Assembly (NCBI RefSeq): GCF_025766255.1
Contig: NW_026516700.1
Coordinates: 282,527 to 346,526, forward strand
Direction of reading: 5' to 3'
Origin: Zychaea mexicana
Taxonomy: Eukaryota > Mucoromycota > Mucoromycetes > Mucorales > Lichtheimiaceae
Length of the DNA stretch: 64,000 bases
The notes below the pieces were generated by a model, which worked only from the letters and a program-made list of their open reading frames with translations, searched no databases and was not told the DNA's origin. Below, in pieces: positions 56,562 through 64,000 of the stretch. Every line of letters begins with the position of its first letter. Within the stretch, counting starts at the first letter, position 1. A program made the translations under genes and the position numbers.

Positions 56562-59038
56562 ATGGTTTATCAAATTAATTCTTCTTCCCGCGATGTCCGT
56601 GCTGCTCTTCATGATAGGGTAAGTATCACTGACGTTACGTCAATTAATGTGTCTGTATGGTGATATTTGAACATGTCATTAATCGCAATATGTCATATAG
56701 GAAACTCCTGTCCATGCACCTGCCTTTTCGCGCGTGCCTTCCGCCATGTCTCTCGATCTCGAATTGCATACTGATGATGATACTGATGCCGATGCCTGTT
56801 CCGATGCCATGTCCATTTCTGAATCTGTCGCTCAACCGCAAACTGGGTCTAACAAGCAAGTCAGCTGGGTTATCAAATATGGCCTTAGTACACGTTTCGT
56901 CGATCAAGGTGGACAGCATCACCTTCGATGCCTTATAAGCAATTGTAGCAAAACGTTCAGATCCGTTGATGGTAATACGTCTGGAATTATCAAGCACTTG
57001 AAAACCATCCATAATATTACCAAGGAGAGCGGGCCCCATACTGGAAGCAAGTGTGCCGGCGGTCCACTTGATTCCTTCGTCCAAACCAAGCGATCCCGTA
57101 TCTCCACTGTGGAATCGTTCATCAAAGCGTTCATTAAGTTCATTGTCAAAAGCAAATTACCTTTCACCATAGCTGAAAATGAAGAACTGCAAGAACTTTT
57201 AGAGACCGCGCAATCTGCATCGACAGTAGAAGCGGTAGCACTCCCCAGTGCAGACACCATTACGAGAAAGGTAAATATCAGTTTCCATATTCTTTTTTCT
57301 TGTCATGTATGTACATAAAGAGGGAAGATTTTAAATTCCTTGTGAGAATTTACCTTAGACCATTGAAGAATACAATCTGTTTAAAGATAAGATCTGCGCC
57401 ATCCTAGACAAGCTCCCCTCAATCTCTTGCACGCTCAATGGTTGACCAGTCCTTACAACGACGCCTTCCTCATGGTTACTGGGCACTGGATTTCTAGTAG
57501 AACATGGACAATGCAAGAAGTAATTCTTGGATTCGTGCCTTTAAAGGGACCCCACTCAGCAGAAAATGTGGCCAGCGCTTTTATCAAGGTGTTGGATGAC
57601 TTTAAGCTTGGTGACAGGCTTTTCACCATCACAACGGATAATGCATCCAATATGACCAAGATGGCCCGAATCGTTGAAGAGTACGCTATTGAAAAAGGAT
57701 GGTAAGCATTAAAATATGTGTAATCAATTATGTGATAAAACCAATTAATCCATCATACTATAAACTTACACCATATAACTTTTTAAATAGGCCGTTCCGT
57801 GCTAAAAAGCATCACATCCCTTGCCTTGGTCATGTGCTAAATTTGGCGGTGCAAGATATATTACGTTGGGGGTTCGACAATGTGTCAGCTGTCAGCAATG
57901 AATCCGAGGACAATGAAGATGCTACCCAGGACTTTGACCAGACTTACGAGGAGAATGCCGAACGTGCTATACAGGAGCAACAAAAAGACACGATGGGGGT
58001 ACTGGTAAAGCTACGCAAGGGTATAAAAACAATCAAGTAAGTTATACAATCGTCATTTGCCAATATCCTTGTGACTATTAACTAACCATACCAATTGTTT
58101 TATGTAGCTCTTCACCTCAGCGTAATGAGAAACTCATGAAGCAGCAAAAGATGGATTGCTCTACCGAGCTCGTACTCATACTCGATGTCTGTACCCGGTG
58201 GAACACCACATATGAAATGCTTTCCCGTGCGTCGACGTTGCGTGAGCCATATGATACTCTCTGCTCCAACAGCTACAATCCCGAGTTGCACCTGTTCAAA
58301 CTGTCTGCAAATGAATGGAGACGTGTCGACCAGCTACAAGAGATGTTGAAGCCATTCTACGAAGCAACTATAGACGTGTCCGCGAGCATGAGCCACGCCA
58401 CCATCAACATCGCCATCATCCAATACAATAAGCTTATAGACCATCCGGAGGATGTTCAGGTTCAGGACTATCCAGCTAAGCTGAAACGGGCGGCCAAGAG
58501 GGGACCCGCTAAGTTGCAAAAATATTACTGCAAGGTCGACAACATAGATGTCTATGCAGTTGCAACGGCAATGGACCCGTGCCTGAAGTTTAGTTGGTGG
58601 GAAGCCGCTCAGTGGGAATCAGAGTACCAGAACATGAGTCGATATATAGTGCAGAAAGCGTGGAACACGTTTCCGAAGGAAGTTACTAAGACAAGTAGTG
58701 TTAACCCGGAAGTAGAGAGGCTCTACAAGTTGTACGCGACATCGACAACCGCTGATGAGCTCGATGATTATTTGTAAGAACGATTAAGAAGACTAGTTCC
58801 AGAACAAAAAAGGCAAAGATCGCTGGTGCTCGCTTACTATGAGGCCCAGTCACAATGGCCGAACTTGGCAGCAATGGCTGCAAAGTACTTGGCTGTCCCA
58901 GTAACTTCAACACCATCCGAACGCTGCTTCTCTCAGACCCGCCTCTTACTCCCCCATACCCGTAATCTATTGAAGCCAGAGTCAATTCAAAGGCTAATGC
59001 TTCTGCATTTATGGCTCTCTTTCGATTTCGCTGTTTAG
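56562..59038 (+). pseudogene. hAT-family transposase (BED finger), frameshifted
   Basis: Five exons by splice phase: 56562-56618, 56701-57270, 57359-57701, 57791-58036 and 58108-59038. Exon 2 carries a BED-type finger (CLISNCSKTFRSVDGNTSGI then IKHLKTIHN, that is C-x5-C...H-x4-H). The RNase H-like fold follows: TSPYNDAFLMVTGHWIS, RLFTITTDNASNMTK, KKHHIPCLGHVLNLAVQDIL and VCTRWNTTYEMLSRA. The C-terminus has WPNLAAMAAKYLAVPVTSTP and SERCFSQTRLLLPHTRNLLK, the hAT dimerisation motif. Two lesions: loss of one base near 57444 (after ISCTLNG) and an in-frame TAA at 58775-58777. Otherwise full length (roughly 700 aa), so inactivation looks recent. If active, it would catalyse cut-and-paste transposition with 8-bp target duplications. 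Confidence 0.85.
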
Positions 59039-59403
59039 AATAGCATTTTGTCTCTTCTTTTCCTCTCTTCCCCTGTTATCCTTTTTCTTTTTGCACCATT
59101 TTCTCTTTGTTTCTCATCTCCTTCCTTTCATATATCTTTGATATAAATAAAAACATGGCTTAAGTTTGGAGCTTGTCTTAGAAGAAAGGAACTAGTTTTC
59201 AGCTGTATTTTGGCTATATATAAATACATGAACTACATTTTGTAAATTACTGAAATCATAGAATATAGAAAAGGACCGATTCTTTGATTCTATGCAACTA
59301 GAGCTGAGACAATTCCGAGATGATTCTTGGTTGGAATTGTCTCGGGGTTTGACGACTCCGATTTGATTCAATTCCGATTCTTCGATTCTGATGTGGATCC
59401 CTA
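59039..59403. other. hAT 3' non-coding region
   Basis: T/C-rich stretch followed by GATTC-type subterminal repeats and the right terminus. No gene. Confidence 0.5.
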
Positions 59404-59882
59404 GTTAGGGTAGCATACCGATGTAAACAGAATAGAAGTATGATGGGAAAAGCAATAAAAGAAGATATTCAGGAATTACAACAAATATGGAATACAAATA
59501 CAGGGGAATACAATTACAATAATGGCAACTTTCAAGTTCTAATGTCAATTGTCAAACCACCAAGAAGTCAGTCCAGAAAAATAAGCAGTAGATGGAGAAT
59601 ATTCCTCTTTATTGTTATAGGGACGGTCCCCCTTTTATATGATTTGAATATTGCTCTAAGAGCAACATCGACAGCTAGGGGACCAGTCGAGGTTATAATA
59701 ATTATGCTCTAGTTTATTGGTACTAATTGGACGAATAGCTATAATAAGTTGGTGTAATCAAAATAATTTTCATAAAATTAAATTATGCATGTATGTCTTA
59801 GCATGCATATATTTAAAAATTTTGAAAAAATAAAAATTGAATTTTTCTTATTATATAAAAATAACACCTCATAATATCAAAC
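59404..59882. other. AT-rich tract with a short membrane-like frame
   Basis: A plus frame, 59440-59712, opens MMGKAIKEDIQELQQIWNTN and contains one hydrophobic helix (WRIFLFIVIGTVPLLYDLNI). No family recognised. The rest is AT-rich. Confidence 0.3.
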
Positions 59883-60230
59883 ATGAATAATACAATCACA
59901 TTCAACAATGACAAAATCGTCCTTGATACCAATAAATTAAGTATACTTTTAAATAATAATAATATAAACATTAAAGAATTTGCTGAACAAACGATTTATG
60001 AAAAATATGATATAAATTATAATATTAGAAAGAATAAATTATTAATAAAACGTAAAGTATCAAAAAAACAAAAAGAGTCATCTAAAAATAATTTAAGTAA
60101 AGCGAATAATGAAAGAGATATAATTTCTATTAAAAAAAATAAAGAGAAAACATTAAAGGAAAATATAAAACTAAAGGAAAAATTACATAAATATGAGAAA
60201 TACTATGAACATTACCTCCAAAAGAAATAG
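59883..60230 (+). CDS. AT-rich ORF, Asn/Lys-rich coiled-coil-like protein
   Basis: A 115-aa frame beginning MNNTITFNNDKIVLDTNKLS with a Lys/Glu/Asn-rich helical second half (KNKEKTLKENIKLKEKLHKY). Codon use is extremely A/T-biased, unlike the host genes in this window. It may be the first exon or part of the same gene as 60353-60724, but the frames differ. No function can be given. Confidence 0.35.
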   Translation: MNNTITFNNDKIVLDTNKLSILLNNNNINIKEFAEQTIYEKYDINYNIRKNKLLIKRKVSKKQKESSKNNLSKANNERDIISIKKNKEKTLKENIKLKEKLHKYEKYYEHYLQKK

Positions 60231-60352
60231 TTACCGAAAATTTAAATTCTCAGTAAATTGAAATTCCTCATATTTCAAATACACAGACAAAAGAAACATA
60301 TGCTGAAAAATCAAATTCTCAGTAATCCTCAAATCCTCATATTTCCGATGCA

Positions 60353-60724
60353 ATGTTAGATGATAACACCTCTGGTGCAGATTCCTCACAGGGTGATTCA
60401 GATAACAATGAATGTGAATTAGGTGAGGGTGAATATATGTGTATGATTGCATGTAAGCCCTGTATGGATAAATTAATTGATACTTATAATTGTAGTTTTA
60501 TTGATGAACTTATTTTAAGACTTGAAAAGGAAAAATATAAGTATAAAAGGTTCTTTAATTCATACTTTAGATATTATATTGATTTAATAAAAGCAAAAGA
60601 AACAAATAGGGATGATATTATGCATATATGTCAAGAGCAAATGCAGACGTTAATCATTGAATATAGTCAGATATATACCTATGAAAATGGAAGTGAAGAT
60701 GAAGATAGTGATGATTCTGATTAA
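60353..60724 (+). CDS. AT-rich ORF with acidic ends
   Basis: A 123-aa frame: MLDDNTSGADSSQGDSDNNE at the start, a Cys-containing segment (MCMIACKPCMDKLIDTYNCS), a long helix rich in Lys/Tyr, and an acidic tail (NGSEDEDSDDSD). Upstream the same frame continues through two TAA codons that sit in two copies of a short duplication (NSQ, stop, then xxxPHIS). Codon use is AT-biased like its neighbour. Family unknown. Confidence 0.35.
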   Translation: MLDDNTSGADSSQGDSDNNECELGEGEYMCMIACKPCMDKLIDTYNCSFIDELILRLEKEKYKYKRFFNSYFRYYIDLIKAKETNRDDIMHICQEQMQTLIIEYSQIYTYENGSEDEDSDDSD

Positions 60725-61671
60725 AATTATATCGGCCATTAATGGCTATACTGGTTAGGACAGGCTTATTAACTATAACAAAATCAATAAACAACTAACA
60801 GCTAGACAACTAATAGTAGGACGCCCTAGGTGTACTTGGCTGAGAACAACGCCAGGTACAGAACTACTATATATAGGGAAAAATTCAATAGGTAGGTACA
60901 CAAATGAATAGAAATAAGAGAAGAAATATAGCAACGGGTACATGATGATGTAAAGACAACTAAAAAAAGAAAAGTGGGCAACGGAAAATAATGTAAACTA
61001 TAATATGGTAAGTGATGTGAGTAGAGATGAGGGCAACAGGGGAAAAGGACAACGGAGAATAATGTAAACCATAGAGAAACATTTAAACTTAAAATAACTT
61101 TTAAAATATTATTGGAATAAAAATAATCTAAAGAATAATTATTATTAAATGTTTAATTATCTTTAAAATTTATAAAAAAGTAAAAGAAAATATATGGTTT
61201 GAATGATTTGATATTTTTTAAAATATTTACAATCCTATATATATTTGATTATATTTTTAATATAGAAACATTTCTCATAATATAGCAGATAGCATGAGTA
61301 TAAAATAAGAGGATAAAATATAGAAAATAAAGATGCAGAAGAATATACGAGACAGGTCCCACTAAAAAGGAAAACGTGTGAGGAAGTAGTGTTTGGCTCT
61401 AATGACCGAGACAAACTTAAACTTAAAGGAACGTAAGGTAGTATAGAGGAAAGCAACAGAAATAATCTTTGGGCGGGACAAGGGAAATAAATTAAATAAG
61501 AAAACTACGAGAAGGGAAAAAGAAGTATAACAATCCCCGGAAGGTGGGGTGCGGGGAAGATCGTAGAGAGTTGGGGGTGTGGAAACCGGCAAAAAGATCC
61601 GCCACCCAAATCATCTTTCATTAGGTGAGACCATCACCCGCCTCACTGGAGTTGGCAAGCGATTTCAGAGG
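60725..61671. other. AT-rich spacer, no gene
   Basis: Repeated GGCAACGG...AATAATGTAAACTATA segments (near 60,975 and 61,040) form a short imperfect direct duplication. No supported coding region; minus frames are low complexity. Confidence 0.4.
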
Positions 61672-61760
61672 CACTGAAAGCACACTGAAAGCGGTACTTT
61701 CAGAGTGCTTTCAGAGTGCTTTCATGATGGCTTTCAGAGTACTTTCAGAGTACACTGAAT
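61672..61760. repeat. CTGAAAGC / GCTTTCAG repeat cluster, second copy
   Basis: Starts GAGGCACTGAAAGCACACTG, then GCGGTACTTTCAGAGTGCTT repeated in inverse orientation three to four times, ending TTTCAGAGTACACTGAATGA. It shares the CTGAAAGC unit and the TTTCAGAGTACACTGAA string with the cluster at 39,866-39,965. Confidence 0.7.
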
Positions 61761-62821
61761 GACCGTTTTGTTTACGGGTGATACACGTCTCCTGCATGTC
61801 ATTTGTAGCTTCTTACTGGCTGGAGAGATGTTTAAGCGACACAGTGACATTGGCGAGTTCGTGGCTTCCTGTGCATTAGGGCTTGCTAATGATTCGTTGG
61901 GAGAAACAAACTTCCATTCCCTTTATCCAATTCCATTTGCTCAAATACCACTCATACACGCCTTTTCATTTGCTCAAAATTGCTCACACATGCATATAAT
62001 ATATTGCTCATACGTGCATATAGCCAATGATAGTGCTTTATTAGACCACACGGCACTGACGGTGACGCGTCAGCACAGGTAGTAAAAAACAGGATGGAAA
62101 AATAGTATACAAAAAATAGTAGGGGAAAAAAATACAAAAGAAGAGCCATATAGAAACTATTCAATAAACTACACATGCTGATGGTATTCAAAAAGCAGCA
62201 GTACTAAGGGATTCTTGTTACAGCGATGTACATAGAGATTTCCTAATAAAAAAAAGAGAAAAAGTATAACCATTAAAATACGTCCTATACCATATTGCTC
62301 CACGCTGTTATAACCCCCACCCTTAAACTTACCTTATAGTACATCATCTTGTCTCGTTTTCATGGACCACTGTAGCCTAAGGAGGGATGAGATAGATGAG
62401 GTTATAGCGAGCTGGTTAGTAACATGAAAGAGGTTGAAGGAATAGCTGGTGAAGTGAACTCAATCTCATTGGCAGAAGTGAAAGAAAGTGAAGTTGCTCA
62501 AGTGACGGTGCTCAGGCGACGGTGTTAGTATGAAGGACTTCAAGGAAGACACATTCAGCATGAAGATGTGACAATCTGATGAGGCCGTTCAAGTAAAAAA
62601 GCTCAAAGTATAAGTTGGAGATGCACAGCAAACGTAAAAAAAAGTGTGTAGAAGAGAAAAAGGTGACGAAATTGAATTGAGCAGAGCGGAATACTAAATA
62701 ATTAAAAGAGGGGCAAGAAGATACACCCAGAAGAGTCATAAAAAAAAGATACACACAGAAGAAGCTTTCGAAGAAATACATCTTTTATATAAAAAAACTG
62801 CTTTGTTCAATTCTAATATGT
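61761..62821. other. Spacer, no gene
   Basis: TGCTCA(T/C)AC-type short repeats near 61,940-62,020 (TTTGCTCAAA, TTGCTCACAC, TTGCTCATAC). No supported gene. Confidence 0.4.
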
Positions 62822-63790
62822 TCAGAGCGCAAGGCCATGACGAACTTTTTCATCTAATGTTCGATCGTTAAGTTCTATTATAGGTCGTTCACGGGAGGAT
62901 GTGTGGCCGAGTTCGCGGATTTTGACTATCTCATGTAGAAAGCGTGTTGCCTATAAAGCTGATTAAGACTATGCTGCATATATCAAGATGAATAGAGTAC
63001 GAGTGATCTCATGCTAGTCCTTACATTATCGGATCTCCAAGCTGGACGAGAGATTACTTCACTATCCTCAATATCAGACATGCATGCTGCAACAAAGATG
63101 TCTCCGCGATCTTGATACAAGGACAGTGCCGGATGGGTTTTGTTTGCGCTATACGTTTTCTTACGCTTGTTCACCAACTGTCAACCGAATATATATTGTA
63201 TGTTATTGCGAATCCATGCTGTAAAGAGAAGTTGAAAATAAACTTACACTTGCACGCGCAGCTCGTTTCTTGCTTTTTTGTCGGCGAGCTTCTTTTATGT
63301 GGTCCGGCTGTGTTTCCCAATTTTTCTTATTGTAAAAAGAAACCCTGAGCGCCCTCTTCATAGCCTGGGTGCTCCAGTTAAAAAGCTGGTAATCTCGACT
63401 CTCCGTTACTGTCCTAAGAACTTGACTCATGATTGTAGAGTTTGGCTCATCATTTATGCGTAGGCTATAATCCCAGGCGAGACCTTGGTGCTTGGATACA
63501 GAGGAATAGGCTTCTCGCAGAAGGCCCTAATAAACAATTCAAAAGTTGATAAGATGTTTGTAGTAGCCCATACAAAATAGCTGCCATCTTGTAAACCTCC
63601 TATAAATACTTACCATCATACTACTACTGCTGTTGTTCTTGATATCACTTCCAGCTCTGATTGTATTGTGGCTCTCGACATATGCCGCGACTTTCTGTTC
63701 CAGCTGCCCTACTTGCCGGCGTAGTGACTGGATTTCATTGTTATTGATTGGAGAAAAGCTTTGTTGGTGGAATTGACCTGCTGGGAACAT
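62822..63790 (-). CDS. Conserved-looking lineage protein of unknown function (coiled coil, RPAWRSD motif)
   Basis: Four exons, 63790-63614, 63526-63248, 63177-63025 and 62950-62822, all GT..AG and all in phase 0, give 245 aa. Residues 25-45 form a short coiled coil (EIQSLRRQVGQLEQKVAAYV). The middle has SRDYQLFNWSTQAMKRALRV, then a strongly basic stretch (KEARRQKSKKRAARAS and NKRKKTYSANKTHP) likely to be a nuclear signal. The C-terminal part has an acidic MSDIEDSEVISRPAWRSDNV followed by ATRFLHEIVKIRELGHTSSR. The combination of an acidic patch and a RPxWRSDxV motif is one I associate with repeated gene families in mucoralean fungi, but I cannot name a function. The clean exon structure argues for a real, expressed gene. 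Confidence 0.7.
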
Positions 63791-64000
63791 GGTAGTAGAG
63801 AAAGTAGTGACGATATAGATTGCTATGATGCCTATCAATGCTAGAGAATGCCCATCTATTTATACTTTAGTTGAAATGGATGATTCAGACACCAAGTTAC
63901 CGAGCTCTCTACTAGATAAAGTCTTGGCCAAATAAGTTGAGATGTCCGTTCTCTGAATGAGCTATTCGGTACAGGCCATCCGGAACACTTTTGCATGATA
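63791..64000. other. Upstream flank at window end
   Basis: Likely the promoter of the minus-strand gene ending at 63790: TATTTATAC near 63857 read on the minus strand gives a TATA-like GTATAAATA about 70 bp upstream of the start codon. Confidence 0.4.

Larger units (their letters stand above)
55191..59403 (+). mobile_element. hAT transposon, 4.2 kb
   Basis: Ends TAGGGATCCGCAT (left) and ATGTGGATCCCTA (right) are inverted repeats of about 13 bp. The left subterminal region has GGTTCGGTTCGGTTCGGTTC and its inverse GAACCGAACCGAACC (55,203-55,322). The right subterminal region instead has repeated GATTC (GATTCTTCGATTCTG and related). It encodes a hAT transposase. The 8 bases outside the ends differ (CTGCCACC and GTTAGGGT), so no target duplication is left. 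Confidence 0.75.

Overview
This is eukaryotic nuclear DNA from a filamentous fungus, most likely an early-diverging one (Mucoromycota, Mucorales-like). Short GTAAGT/GTATGT...AG introns, compact genes, AT-rich spacers, CT/GA microsatellites and a dense mix of DNA transposons support this. The species cannot be named from the sequence alone. Exon coordinates below were joined by hand from splice signals and reading-frame phase.

Layout. 1-12.4 kb and 22.2-32.0 kb are host gene territory: an RBMS-type two-RRM RNA-binding protein (minus), a decayed F-box/LRR-like gene, GTP cyclohydrolase II (RIB1), a MoaD/MOCS2A small subunit divergent from a FAD-dependent amine/amino-acid oxidase, an ATX1 copper chaperone, an OPY2-like membrane anchor, a TRM61/TRMT61B-type tRNA m1A methyltransferase and a monocarboxylate-type MFS transporter. 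A spliced lineage-specific gene of unknown function lies at 62.8-63.8 kb.

The most striking object is a 7.75 kb Tc1/mariner/IS630-type transposon (13,636-21,384). It has about 223-bp nearly perfect terminal inverted repeats and a TA target duplication, and it splits an older Harbinger/PIF transposase relic. Besides its DD34E transposase (acidic N-terminus, AT-hook) it carries at least two, and probably four, small helix-turn-helix (HTH) proteins. It also carries three different families of short repeated motifs, each placed next to a different HTH gene. One motif family also recurs upstream of the transposase. This looks like an element with its own private regulatory circuit.

33.6-61.8 kb is a transposon graveyard: a MULE transposase C-terminus fused to an OTU protease domain, a LINE-type gag relic, a CACTA-type transposase relic, a solo or 5' LTR beside a tRNA-Gly(UCC), a Ty3/gypsy protease relic, a 356-bp inverted-repeat element, two same-orientation Helitrons (both broken), two copies of a GGGTC-rich hAT-like non-autonomous element (one with a clear 8-bp target duplication inside a Helitron end), a full-length but broken hAT transposon, and an AT-rich tract with odd ORFs.

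The host genes are mostly independent housekeeping functions (riboflavin and molybdopterin cofactors, copper delivery, stress-signalling anchor, tRNA modification, transport). Genes in the transposon-rich half are mobile-element genes, nearly all disrupted.
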